In this document: positions 1 through 7,622 of the stretch, piece by piece | How positions within the stretch are numbered: the first letter of the stretch is position 1 | Layout of the letters: the number at the start of each line of letters is the position of its first letter | Translations under genes and position numbers: made by a program | DNA from: UBA11795 sp964652755 | GTDB taxonomy: Bacteria; Chloroflexota; Dehalococcoidia; Lucifugimonadales; UBA826 | Assembly: GCA_964652755.1 (NCBI GenBank) | Contig: CAZZBP010000002.1 | Span: forward strand, 1-64,000 | DNA length: 64,000 nucleotides | Direction of reading: 5' to 3' | The notes under the pieces: model-generated | What the model saw: the letters and a program-made list of their open reading frames with translations, nothing else | Database searches by the model: none | Told to the model about the DNA's origin: nothing

Positions 1-567
1 GTTAGAGTTGTCCGTTGATGCGGTCGGATATGGTCGGTGTATCCTGTTGGCCAGCAAGCTGGATGTCATATGATTGTTGGGCCTGATCTCCACGACGTTT
101 GTCCCTGTTACTATCTTCTCGTTCCTCATTAGTTGGGGTGGATCCATTCCCATAAGTGCATCATTACGGTAGATATCAAATTGCCACCCTATGGAAGCGA
201 CTGCGTAGCCCCTGTCGAACAAGAAGCCATTTCCTGGATCAATAGATCTAGTTGGTTCCAGTATTGAACTTGCCATGTTAAAGTCTGCGACTGCCCTCTT
301 TCTTCCCCTATTAACAACGTCGACTAAAAGTCTCGATGGAGGTAAATGAGCGGGCTTCAAGATTGTAAAGTCGGAGATGAAAGTTACGAGACCATTTTCA
401 TCTGTTGTAGCTCGATCTATATCGATAATACTTCGGTTGGCGCAGTTTTTCGGATCAACGCTGAATGAGACAAATCCGTCTATCTGTTCATAGATCCCGA
501 ATTTCTCCCATGAATGACCCCCAGCGAATTCAGATCTCGCTGTTACCTCAAATTTACTCACCACCAT
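1..567 (-). CDS. Alpha/beta-hydrolase-domain protein (Abhydrolase_10-like), C-terminus beyond window
   Basis: The frame is open for 189 codons from an ATG at 567 to the left edge, so the C-terminal two thirds lie outside the window. A GGAG ribosome binding site lies about 8 nt upstream of the ATG. The translation aligns along its length with the N-terminal part of the complete protein at 12211-14220: LLVDVVNRGRKRAVADFN matches LDVVNRGNRVALPNFN, and RGYAVASIGWQFD matches MGYVIVACGWQVD. The family is an uncharacterised alpha/beta-hydrolase-like group; the catalytic GxSxG region would lie in the missing part. The substrate is unknown. The two copies diverge clearly, so they are old paralogues or separate acquisitions rather than a recent duplication. 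Confidence 0.8.
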   Translation of the reverse strand, partial: MVVSKFEVTARSEFAGGHSWEKFGIYEQIDGFVSFSVDPKNCANRSIIDIDRATTDENGLVTFISDFTILKPAHLPPSRLLVDVVNRGRKRAVADFNMASSILEPTRSIDPGNGFLFDRGYAVASIGWQFDIYRNDALMGMDPPQLMRNEKIVTGTNVVEIRPNNHMTSSLLANRIHRPYPTASTDNSN

Positions 568-599
568 ATCGGCAGACTCCTATTATCAATTTACCTATG

Positions 600-705
600 T
601 AAAAATTTTAAGCATTCACTTTAGAATAATTTTTAATCAGATTTATTTTAAATACACTTTCTTCTAATGTTTCTAAATCAAAAAAATTATTTAAATTCAT
701 TAAGT
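600..705. other. AT-rich island next to assembly gap
   Basis: This stretch is strikingly AT-rich compared with everything around it. On the minus strand it can encode a 30-residue peptide (start 700, stop at 608) using almost only AT-rich codons. The peptide does not continue the MFS remnant on the other side of the gap. It could be foreign sequence joined at a misassembly, or the tail of an unrecognised gene. Confidence 0.5.
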
Positions 706-715
706 NNNNNNNNNN
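706..715. other. Assembly gap (ten Ns)
   Basis: Ten consecutive N characters mark a scaffold join of unknown true length. The sequence to the left is AT-rich and non-homologous to the MFS remnant on the right, so continuity across this point should not be assumed. Confidence 0.98.
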
Positions 716-1207
716 GATATTCTTGCAAGAATTGGCCCAACAGCAAAGGATATAGCGGTGCCATATCCTGCTACTCCCATGATACTGGCGAAGCTTTTCA
801 GACCAAAATAATCTTGAACAATCATGTCTATTAAACTCCCAAATGCACCCATGCACAGTCCCAGAATGGGAGAACATATCCAGATAATACCGGGGATTTT
901 TGGGTTGACAGAAAGAAGAAGGGATTCAGAAAGTTCGGCGAACGATATCATCATTCCGTACCTGGCGGTTATCCTTTCGGCTATGATTCCGAAGATTATC
1001 TTACCTCCCATGCCACCCAGTGCAACGAGGCTGAGGGCAGTTGTCGCCGCGGAAGACTCTATTCCCTAGTTAATGAAGTGTGATATCAACTGAGGTAAAA
1101 GTGTGGCGAAAGGAGTGGCTCCTACAAGAAAAATATACAGGAGCACGTATAGCTTAGGAGACCTAATGGCCTGATGTTCGGCGTGCATTAGTGGACTGAC
1201 TTTTAAA
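716..1207 (-). pseudogene. MFS transporter remnant (C-terminal half, nonsense codon)
   Basis: Read on the minus strand, this encodes the central linker and helices 7 to about 11 of an MFS carrier, closest in this window to the MFS protein at 20899-22125: FATLLPQLISHFIN-stop-GIESSAATALS aligns with ALLPQVSSHLINKGIPEVST. An in-frame TAG (near 1068) sits where the homologue has Lys. The N-terminal six helices are missing: homology ends near 1207, just upstream of the next MFS gene, and a TGA follows in the same frame. The C-terminus is cut by the assembly gap. This is a decayed gene or an assembly artefact; a functional transporter cannot be made from it as it stands. Confidence 0.75.
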
Positions 1208-1268
1208 TGTGATTGAACAATGGTGCTATTCTTTCAAGGAATTGACATTCTGTTCGAAAGGGCCTCGG

Positions 1269-2534
1269 TTGATAAAAATAGAACCTGATTTTGATGCCCG
1301 CCCTCCAAATCGCGGCGGCATCTACCATGGCTGGCCAATAGCTGTCGTCTCATTTCTCGCCATCGCTGGGGCAATCGGATTTGGTCAGTATGCGTTCGGG
1401 CTTTTCATTGTTCCTCTGGAGCAGGAATTTGGATGGAGCCGAACCCAGATTAATGGCGCCATCATATTAGGAGTCGTTCTCCATATTTTCTCACCCCTTG
1501 TCGGAAGGATGTTGGACCTGTTTGGCTCCCGGTACATAATGAGTATTTCCCTCGCGGTAATAGCTGTTGGATTTGTGTTGCGATCGGTTATGACTGATCT
1601 GTGGCAGTTTTATCTGTTTTCCGGGCTTATTTTTGCTGGTAGCCCGGGTGCTGCTACGTTGCCAACTGGCCGACTGGTTGCTCTGTGGTTCCCTTCAATT
1701 CGAGGTCGAATGATGGGCCTGGTCACTGCAGGGATCAACTTCGGCGGTATGATTTCAATTCCAATCAACATCGTTATTATCACGCTAGGTGGGTGGAGAA
1801 CCGCATTCTTTATAACCGGAATAATTTTGGGAGTTATGTCAGTTCTCGTTCTATTGGTGGTAAGAGATAACGTAGAGGACGTGCATAAAGAAATAGGAAA
1901 ACGCTGGACTCCTAAAGGGACTGCCGCTGCCGCCGTGGCTCAGATTATAGACGGACTTTCCGTTAGTCAAAGTGTAAGAACGCGAGCCTTCTGGTTTATA
2001 GGCGCTGGAATGACTCTCCAGCAGTTTGTTAGGACCACCCTTGTGACTCAACTGGCGGCACACCTACAGGATATTGAATTTTCACCAGGCCAGATTGGAG
2101 CCTCTCTTTCCATACTTGCTTTCTTCGGCGTCACCTCGAAGATAGTATTCGGTAGGGTCAGTGAAGCCATAACTGCCAGGTGGTCTTATGCCTTAGTAGT
2201 AGGTATTCAGTTGGTGGGGATAGCAGGATTTCTGTTTCTCGCCGAGAGAAATTTTCCTTTAGTTTTTGTTTTCTTGTCAGTTTTTGGTTTGGGCATGGGT
2301 GGAATTGGCACACTTGGACCCCTGGCCGTAACCGAGATGTTTGGCCTTAAGAACTATGGTTCAATAAGTGGCATGATCAGGCAGGGAGTGATAATTCCGG
2401 GGATCTTCGGTCCCCTATTAGCCGGTGCGGTCTTTGACGCGAAAGGTAGCTATGATCTGGCCTTCCAAATAATACTCGGATTTTTGGCTTTATCGTGCCT
2501 TTGCTTTGCTTTGGCGCGTCCGCCCCATAAATGA
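1269..2534 (+). CDS. MFS transporter, monocarboxylate/oxalate-formate type
   Basis: About 420 residues with the twelve hydrophobic segments of an MFS secondary transporter in the inner membrane. The helix 2-3 loop carries GRMLDLFGSRY, a form of the G-x-L-x-D-R-x-G-R signature, and helix 1 has GFGQYAFGLFIVPLEQEFGW, typical of the monocarboxylate (MCT/OxlT-like) branch. It probably imports a small organic anion; the substrate cannot be read from sequence. The frame is open back to a GTG at 1209, but the TTG at 1269 has an AAAGGG five bases upstream and gives a normal N-terminus, so I prefer it. It abuts the decayed MFS remnant on the opposite strand. Confidence 0.88.
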   Translation: MIKIEPDFDARPPNRGGIYHGWPIAVVSFLAIAGAIGFGQYAFGLFIVPLEQEFGWSRTQINGAIILGVVLHIFSPLVGRMLDLFGSRYIMSISLAVIAVGFVLRSVMTDLWQFYLFSGLIFAGSPGAATLPTGRLVALWFPSIRGRMMGLVTAGINFGGMISIPINIVIITLGGWRTAFFITGIILGVMSVLVLLVVRDNVEDVHKEIGKRWTPKGTAAAAVAQIIDGLSVSQSVRTRAFWFIGAGMTLQQFVRTTLVTQLAAHLQDIEFSPGQIGASLSILAFFGVTSKIVFGRVSEAITARWSYALVVGIQLVGIAGFLFLAERNFPLVFVFLSVFGLGMGGIGTLGPLAVTEMFGLKNYGSISGMIRQGVIIPGIFGPLLAGAVFDAKGSYDLAFQIILGFLALSCLCFALARPPHK

Positions 2535-2601
2535 GTTCATTGGTACTCTCATATAAGTTAACTTGCTTTGATGAGGGACCGACTTTCTCAAGTCCTCTCA
2601 A

Positions 2602-2631
2602 TTGACAGTCGATCGAATTGGCGGATAGACT
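2602..2631 (+). promoter_or_regulatory. Sigma70-type promoter for the zinc-ribbon gene
   Basis: TTGACA (2602-2607) is followed after 18 bases by TAGACT (2626-2631), about 65 bases ahead of the ATG at 2697. The -35 box is a perfect match to the consensus. It would drive the small zinc-ribbon gene, which ends in its own terminator. Confidence 0.5.
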
Positions 2632-2696
2632 TTGGCCTACCGTTTAGGAACGGGTAAGATTTTGTTATCGGCGAATGGGACTAAAGGAGAATACGC

Positions 2697-2891
2697 ATGC
2701 CGAATTACAGCTGTGGTGATTGTGGAATGGAAGTGCACGCTATCACGTGTGGAAAATGTGGAACGGAACTGACACACGTTAATATCGAGAAAGACGATGG
2801 TACGACAGTGGGCGTCGCAGAGTGCAGTAACGGATGTGGGAAGATCAAATCTCCCATGTGCTGTGGCCATGATATGGCGGCAGCGGATTAG
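2697..2891 (+). CDS. Small zinc-ribbon-like protein
   Basis: A 64-residue, cysteine-rich soluble protein with a strong AAAGGAGAA ribosome binding site before its ATG. It holds paired CxxC-type knuckles (SCGDCG near the start, TCGKCG about residue 18) and a C-terminal NGCGKIKSPMCCGHDM segment. The first two knuckles look like a zinc ribbon; the CCGHDM end recalls the metal-binding end of desulforedoxin domains. No enzymatic residues are evident, and a metal-binding or protein-contact role is only inference. It has its own promoter and terminator, so it is probably monocistronic. Its neighbour is the candidate thioredoxin-like selenoprotein. Confidence 0.8.
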   Translation: MPNYSCGDCGMEVHAITCGKCGTELTHVNIEKDDGTTVGVAECSNGCGKIKSPMCCGHDMAAAD

Positions 2892-2912
2892 ACTCCACTT
2901 TCTTTATTGACT

Positions 2913-2946
2913 ACGGGCTGTCTTTTAGACGGCCCGTTTCTTTTTT
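2913..2946 (+). terminator. Rho-independent terminator
   Basis: A 10-bp stem (2913-2922 with 2928-2937, ACGGGCTGTC against GACGGCCCGT with one G-T wobble) closes a five-base loop and is followed by a run of T broken by a single C. It lies 22 bases after the zinc-ribbon stop codon. Confidence 0.88.
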
Positions 2947-2996
2947 CTTATTGAAACCCCTTCAAGCCACATTCTGAGGCCCGTCCTGAGTATCGG

Positions 2997-3482
2997 ATGT
3001 ATTCACTGCTGAATCAGTATTCTTTGGTTGTGATAGCGGGCTTGATGCTGCCAATCTGTTGGGTGGTTGCCTCGCGGATTATGCCTTGGAAGGGCGCCGT
3101 TTTTACTCTATTGATAATGTTGATTGGTTTGGTCGTCTTTCAACAGTATCAGTCATTTCGGCATATAGCGGTCGAAACTCAGAAGGATTGGAACGAACAA
3201 CTTGCATTGGGGAAACCTATTCTTTTGGAGCTTTACTCAGATTATTGATTGGGATGTCTTTCCACCAAATCTGTAGTTGACAGGTTAGAGGACCGACTCG
3301 GCAATACCTGCATCGTAATAAGAGTCGATGTTCATACTGCACTCGGTGGGGAGCTCAGGAATGAATATAAGACAGGTTCTGTACCCTCGTTCATTCTGTT
3401 TGACCGTGACGGCGGAGAAATTTTTAAATCGCATAATGTGCCTACTTACAGGGAAATTATAACTATGATTAGTTCTGGCTAA
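2997..3482 (+). CDS. Membrane-anchored thioredoxin-like protein with in-frame TGA (candidate selenoprotein, UxxC)
   Basis: One frame runs from ATG 2997 to TAA 3480-3482, interrupted only by TGA at 3246-3248. The first 83 codons encode two hydrophobic helices (about residues 9-28 and 33-50) and then KPILLELYSDY, the strand leading into a thioredoxin active site. The TGA is followed by LGC, so reading TGA as selenocysteine gives U-L-G-C exactly where the family has CxxC. The remaining residues continue the fold, with TGSVPSFILFDRDG carrying the cis-Pro loop. The full product would be 161 residues, anchored in the membrane with an exposed redox domain. A SECIS-like hairpin follows the TGA. The alternative is a nonsense change of TGT or TGC, or a sequencing error. 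No selA, selB, selC or selD is in the window. Confidence 0.7.
3268..3286 (+). promoter_or_regulatory. Candidate bacterial SECIS hairpin
   Basis: AATCTGT (3268-3274) pairs with ACAGGTT (3280-3286) through seven base pairs, one of them a G-U wobble, around the loop AGTTG. The loop begins 27 nt after the TGA, inside the 16-37 nt range usual for bacterial SECIS elements, and it has G as its second base, as the bacterial consensus requires. A short hairpin can occur by chance; its position at a UxxC site is what makes it persuasive. Confidence 0.5.
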
Positions 3483-3499
3483 AGCAACTTTTTGCCAGC

Positions 3500-4032
3500 C
3501 TAGACCCTGTGTAGAGCATCTGGTTCTTCCAAACGGAGAGCTTGGCGATTCTCTGACACCTCATCTTCGGTCCTCGCTTCTGATTCCACCTTGTTTCTCA
3601 AGTAATAACCACATCCGCCCTTCTCAAGAATAACTGATCGCAAAGTAAATACTATATGACCGTATGGTCGAATCGCCTTAGGAAACTGTAGAAGCGATTC
3701 TTTAGGAGCGTGAACAATAGTAAACGTTCCAATACAGATCGCAGTGTCCTACCCTACACCCTCCAGTCCCCTATCAGGGCCTAGCAATATCGTTCTCAGT
3801 CTGGAATATACACCTTTCTTATTGGTTCCTTCAGCATTCTCTCCGACATATCGCCAGCTTCAATATTTGTGAATCCAAGATTGTTGAGTTCTACCCATAC
3901 TAATTGTGTTCCGGCCCTGACATCGAGGATTCTGGCATTTTTGTCTACGAATTTTGCCAAATCTTCTAATGCTATTCGTGGGGAGGTGTATCTGTAACTG
4001 TTGGCAAGATCGGCGTTATATTCCGGCGCCTA
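3500..4032 (-). pseudogene. Decayed SAM-dependent methyltransferase
   Basis: On the minus strand one frame encodes APEYNADL, then IALEDLAKFVDKNARILDV, RAGTQLVWVELNNLGFTNIE and MSERMLKE, recognisable as the class I methyltransferase motif region of the Williams-Beuren (WBSCR27-like) family, where intact members have DVGAGTG. After a stop (near 3800) another frame continues the same family: ICIGTFTIVHAPKESL, then RPYGHIVFTLRS, and ends EEPDALHRV-stop at 3500. At least one frameshift, several stops in the region between, loss of the GAGTG glycine motif (RAGTQ) and an in-frame TAG at the N-terminus show a gene in advanced decay. It fills an otherwise gene-free 600-base stretch. Confidence 0.75.
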
Positions 4033-4096
4033 TACTTTTTATCTTTCTATTAATTATTCGTCACTGCTGGACGTGTAAATCCATCGAATCCTGTCT

Positions 4097-5350
4097 TTAG
4101 TTTTCGTAGTTATCCCCTATAAGTAAATTTTGTGCTGTAGGTTTAAGAGTCAACGCTATTACTCCCAAGAGAAAACACATACTACCCAACAGGAGTATCC
4201 CTTTCCCAAACCCCCCTATTAGATCAGATGATACTCCTAAAAATATTGGGCCTATTACACCACCTATTTCTCCGAAGGTGAAATAGAGTCCCCCGGCCGC
4301 ACCGGTCCGTTTCGGCCCGACGTAGTCTATGAGAATTAGCATGATTACCGGCATAATCCCCCTGGATGAAATCCCTAACAAGATGAGCGCTGAAAGAAGT
4401 AAATGTCCTTCTGTCCTAATCAGAGCCAATGAAGCTAGGGCCGTGATAAAAAACCCTAGTGACAAGATGAATCTTCTCCGGTTTGGTGTGGCTATCTGTG
4501 GAATCGTCACGGCTCCAACAGCTCCCATCGCAACAGGGATCGCTGCAAGTAGACCTGCTCTTGAAGGCGACATACCTTTGTCTGAAAGAATTTCTGGCAA
4601 CCAGTTATTAGTTCCGTGGTTAAAAAGGAACATTCCAAGAACGATGAGGAGAATAATTCGGATAAGCCTATTTTTCATAAGCTCTGGAAAAATCCTCATG
4701 CTGCCTAGTAGATTCTTGCCCCCGCCCTCTGATTTATGGTAGGGATCTTCTCTGGCTACACATAGCCAAATCACTACTGAAGCTAAGGCTGCTGCGGCTA
4801 CTATAGATAGTGTCCATCTCCAACTGTAGTCGAATAAAGGCATCAATATGCTGTTTGATATTGCAAGTATTAATATTCTTCCCAGGGCGGGAGCTGTGAG
4901 GTAAATACCCATCGCTCTACCCCTTTGTTTGTAGTCAAACCAGATACTTATGAGCTTGGGGGCACCTATAGAAACAAACGGACCTCCAAGACCAAAAACC
5001 ATTACCGCTATTAACATGGTTGAATAATCTGATGCCACCGCCCTTAATAGACCTGACATGGCGATTAAGGTTATTCCGATAGCTATTGTCAATTTCAGAC
5101 TGAACCGATCGATAAGTGCTCCCGCGGGTACCGCAACAGCGATGTAGACCACTGGCCACGCGCCGAGTAGCGTACCCATGGATGAGCGACTGAACCCCAA
5201 ATCCTCGCTTACTGGTCCTATAAGTGGAGGTATGCCTCCCTGTACAATCCCAAATGAAAAATAGGCCAGCCAGACGCCGCCGAGCATCACCCATTTGTAG
5301 GGGCCGATTTGATCAGAAGTTGCTTCTAAATTGATGGAATACCTATTCAA
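4097..5350 (-). CDS. MFS transporter
   Basis: A 417-residue inner-membrane carrier with twelve hydrophobic segments. The loop after helix 2 carries AGALIDRFSLKLT, a variant of the MFS signature, and helix 1 contains YFSFGIVQGGIPPLIGPVSE, as in the anion:cation symporter/hexuronate-like and MCT-like groups. Helices 11-12 contain GAAGGLYFTFGEIGGVIGP. The substrate is unknown. It is transcribed away from the 2-hydroxyacid dehydrogenase at 5552, with about 200 bases of shared upstream sequence, so the two may be co-regulated. It lies tail-to-start with the decayed methyltransferase on the same strand. Confidence 0.85.
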   Translation of the reverse strand: MNRYSINLEATSDQIGPYKWVMLGGVWLAYFSFGIVQGGIPPLIGPVSEDLGFSRSSMGTLLGAWPVVYIAVAVPAGALIDRFSLKLTIAIGITLIAMSGLLRAVASDYSTMLIAVMVFGLGGPFVSIGAPKLISIWFDYKQRGRAMGIYLTAPALGRILILAISNSILMPLFDYSWRWTLSIVAAAALASVVIWLCVAREDPYHKSEGGGKNLLGSMRIFPELMKNRLIRIILLIVLGMFLFNHGTNNWLPEILSDKGMSPSRAGLLAAIPVAMGAVGAVTIPQIATPNRRRFILSLGFFITALASLALIRTEGHLLLSALILLGISSRGIMPVIMLILIDYVGPKRTGAAGGLYFTFGEIGGVIGPIFLGVSSDLIGGFGKGILLLGSMCFLLGVIALTLKPTAQNLLIGDNYEN

Positions 5351-5470
5351 ATCCTTTGGATGGAATATATATATTCGAATTTTTCATGTTGGAGTTGTAA
5401 CCTGGAGGATTCTATACCGCTAATTTTATTTACGCTTTTATCGATTTGTACTTATGTCTTTATGATTATC

Positions 5471-5498
5471 CTGACTAGCTGCACACCATTGGTATAAT
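5471..5498 (+). promoter_or_regulatory. Possible promoter for the hydroxyacid dehydrogenase
   Basis: A perfect TATAAT (5493-5498) lies 54 bases before the start codon, with CTGACT (5471-5476) sixteen bases upstream as a fair -35 box. No operator-like palindrome was recognised here. Confidence 0.4.
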
Positions 5499-5551
5499 CA
5501 ATTTCCATTTTCCCCACAAAATTCAGATTGAAATAAATTGGAGTTGGAAGC

Positions 5552-6529
5552 TTGGACGAAATGAAGATCTACGTGACAAGAATTATCGTGCCGGACGCAA
5601 TCGAGAGGCTTCAGAATGAATTCGAAGTAGAAGTCTGGGAGGAACCTACGCCCCCGCCTATGAAATTGATGATAGAGAAGGCGCGGGAATGCGACGGGAT
5701 GATGATTGAGTCAAATGATGTCATGGATTCGGAAGTATTTGCAGCTGCCGAAAAACTTAAGGTCGTTGGGACACGGGCCATCGGTTATGACAATATCGAC
5801 ATAAATGCCGCTACTGCTAAGGGAATCGCAATCGGTAACACACCTGGTATTTTGCATGAATCGTGTGCTGATTTTACTATGGGACTAATACTGTCACTGG
5901 CTAGACAGGTCTCAAGATCTAACAGAAAAGTAATAGCCGGCGAATGGAAAATATTTGACCAAACCCCCTATTTGGGAACTGATGTTTATGGAAAGACATT
6001 AGGCTTGATTGGGTTAGGACTCATCGGAACAGCAGTAGCTAAAAGAGCGACTGGATTCGATATGGATATTTTATATTTTTCCCGAACAAGAAAACCCGAG
6101 ATGGAGGATGAGTTTGGAGTGAAGTGGATTCCTGAGCTTGAAGATTTACTTGCCAGGTCCGATTATGTCTCAGTTCACGTACCGCTCGGACCGGATACCC
6201 AAGGATTCATTGGTGAATCTGAACTGGCCGCGATGAAACCTGAAGCCTTCCTCATCAATACTTCTCGGGGGGGAACGGTTGATCCTGATGCATTGAGGAA
6301 ATCCCTCCATGAGGGTCAAATCGCCGGTGCGGCTCTGGATGTCACTTCTCCTGAGCCAATATCAAAGGATGATCCTTTGATATTTATGGAGAATGTCTTG
6401 ATTACACCTCACATCGCTAGCGCTAGTGCGGCCACGTTAAGGAGAATGGGCCTGATGGCCGCTGATAACGTCATCGCGAGACTTCGGGGAGAAAAGATGC
6501 CGGCCTGCCTGAATCCGGAAACGATTTGA
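5552..6529 (+). CDS. D-isomer-specific 2-hydroxyacid dehydrogenase
   Basis: A 325-residue NAD(P)-dependent oxidoreductase of the glyoxylate/hydroxypyruvate reductase family, acting on 2-keto acids in the cytoplasm. The Rossmann motif GLIGLGLIGTAVAKR is at about residues 151-165. The catalytic residues are visible: Arg in NTSRGGTV (about 237), Glu in SPEPISKDDP (about 267) and His in TPHIASAS (about 287). TTG at 5552 with GGAG eight bases upstream is the likely start; ATG at 5561 is possible. It stands alone on the plus strand, divergent from an MFS gene that may import its substrate. A second member of the family lies at 18964-19929 but is more distant, so the two are not recent duplicates. 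Confidence 0.9.
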   Translation: MDEMKIYVTRIIVPDAIERLQNEFEVEVWEEPTPPPMKLMIEKARECDGMMIESNDVMDSEVFAAAEKLKVVGTRAIGYDNIDINAATAKGIAIGNTPGILHESCADFTMGLILSLARQVSRSNRKVIAGEWKIFDQTPYLGTDVYGKTLGLIGLGLIGTAVAKRATGFDMDILYFSRTRKPEMEDEFGVKWIPELEDLLARSDYVSVHVPLGPDTQGFIGESELAAMKPEAFLINTSRGGTVDPDALRKSLHEGQIAGAALDVTSPEPISKDDPLIFMENVLITPHIASASAATLRRMGLMAADNVIARLRGEKMPACLNPETI

Positions 6530-6600
6530 ATTAAATTTTTTAGATAGGATGACTTCTGGAAGACGGGCGATAATGTTGGTCCTGTGGTTTAATCGGAGAC

Positions 6601-7602
6601 ATGAGTAGAAAACACTACATGGTGGTCCTCGTCGTAATCTTTATTTGCTTTGGAGCATGTAGTTCCGAACCTGAGGAGGAAGCGACAGGGTTGGCGCCTA
6701 TCTATTTTTCAACTTGGGATCCTACCGCCACAGCTTCACCTACTTCTACTCCCTTCCCTTCACCTACTTCCACTCCCACACCAGTACCCACCCCAACGGA
6801 GACGCCATCTCCATCGCCTGTACCTACTTCAATGCCAACCGCTACGGCAGGCCCAGGGGTTTCGACACTATTGCCGCAGTCCACAGGTTCGGTGTCAGGA
6901 AAGTCGAATCATAAGTCGCCTGATATTGAGCTATTGCTAGAGAAAGTTCGTGACGTGATGTCTGGTGCAGAAGCCTACAGTTACGCTCTTTCCGGCGAGG
7001 CGGTGTTGGACGCTGGAGGCGTACCAGTCCGTGTTCCTCTCGACACAGTTGGTGGAGTAGATGTACCTCGTGCCTATTCTAAATTTGAGACTACTTTGAT
7101 GGGTATGAAGATTGCTATTGACTCTGTTCAGGATGGACCTGACTTCTTTATGAAAGATTCGTTGTCTGGGACATGGGCAAAAACTACAGGTCCTCCCGCG
7201 GGTCTTATAACCTCTGCCTTCTGGCAGTCAGGGGGCGCAGATATTCTGAACCTTCCCTACGATGATGAGGTCCAGAACAAGGAAGATAATGACACGGGTG
7301 GATATATATTGGCCCTCGCCGAGGGCTCTAAAGGATGGACTTTACTCGGTCTTTTAGGGGCCGGAAATAGCCCGACGCCTTTTACCCTGAAGGATCTTGA
7401 GCTCCAACTGCAAATAGCTTCGGGTACCTATGAGGTCATGAGAATGGACGCGAAATTTTCAATTCAAGAAGGTGGTAGATTTGCGTCTGAAATACTCGGA
7501 CTTCGTGGCTTGGCAGGTCTGGGTTCCACTAACATAGAGTTGTCTGTTGAATTCTATGATTTTGGTAAAAGGTTATTAATAGGTCTACCTGTTATTCAGT
7601 GA
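6601..7602 (+). CDS. PT-linker lipoprotein (LppX/LprG-like)
   Basis: A 333-residue probable lipoprotein. A short signal helix ends in the lipobox FGAC (Cys20). Residues about 40-85 form a Thr/Pro/Ser-rich linker made of PTPTP-type repeats, a common spacer that holds a domain away from the membrane in Chloroflexota. The folded part (about 110-333) begins VRDVMSGAEAYSYALSGE and has alternating beta strands that resemble the LppX/LprAFG family, whose mycobacterial members carry lipids or glycolipids. That assignment is by pattern only. A similar PT linker occurs in the large protein at 14501, so both are probably surface-exposed. The gene follows the dehydrogenase by 70 bases but looks functionally unrelated. 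Confidence 0.75.
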   Translation: MSRKHYMVVLVVIFICFGACSSEPEEEATGLAPIYFSTWDPTATASPTSTPFPSPTSTPTPVPTPTETPSPSPVPTSMPTATAGPGVSTLLPQSTGSVSGKSNHKSPDIELLLEKVRDVMSGAEAYSYALSGEAVLDAGGVPVRVPLDTVGGVDVPRAYSKFETTLMGMKIAIDSVQDGPDFFMKDSLSGTWAKTTGPPAGLITSAFWQSGGADILNLPYDDEVQNKEDNDTGGYILALAEGSKGWTLLGLLGAGNSPTPFTLKDLELQLQIASGTYEVMRMDAKFSIQEGGRFASEILGLRGLAGLGSTNIELSVEFYDFGKRLLIGLPVIQ

Positions 7603-7622
7603 TTTGGGAGTAACTGAAGTAT

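Noticed and set aside
608..877. Minus-strand frame running through the N gap
   Set aside because: It crosses unknown bases and overlaps the better-supported MFS remnant in another frame, so it has no independent support.
1269..2534. Reassignment of TGA as a sense codon in this organism
   Set aside because: Several intact genes here, including this one and that at 5552, end in TGA at the expected length, so TGA is a normal stop.
6702..6884. Antisense frame rich in Gly and Val
   Set aside because: It is the complement of the Pro/Thr linker of the lipoprotein at 6601; low-complexity coding DNA makes such shadows.
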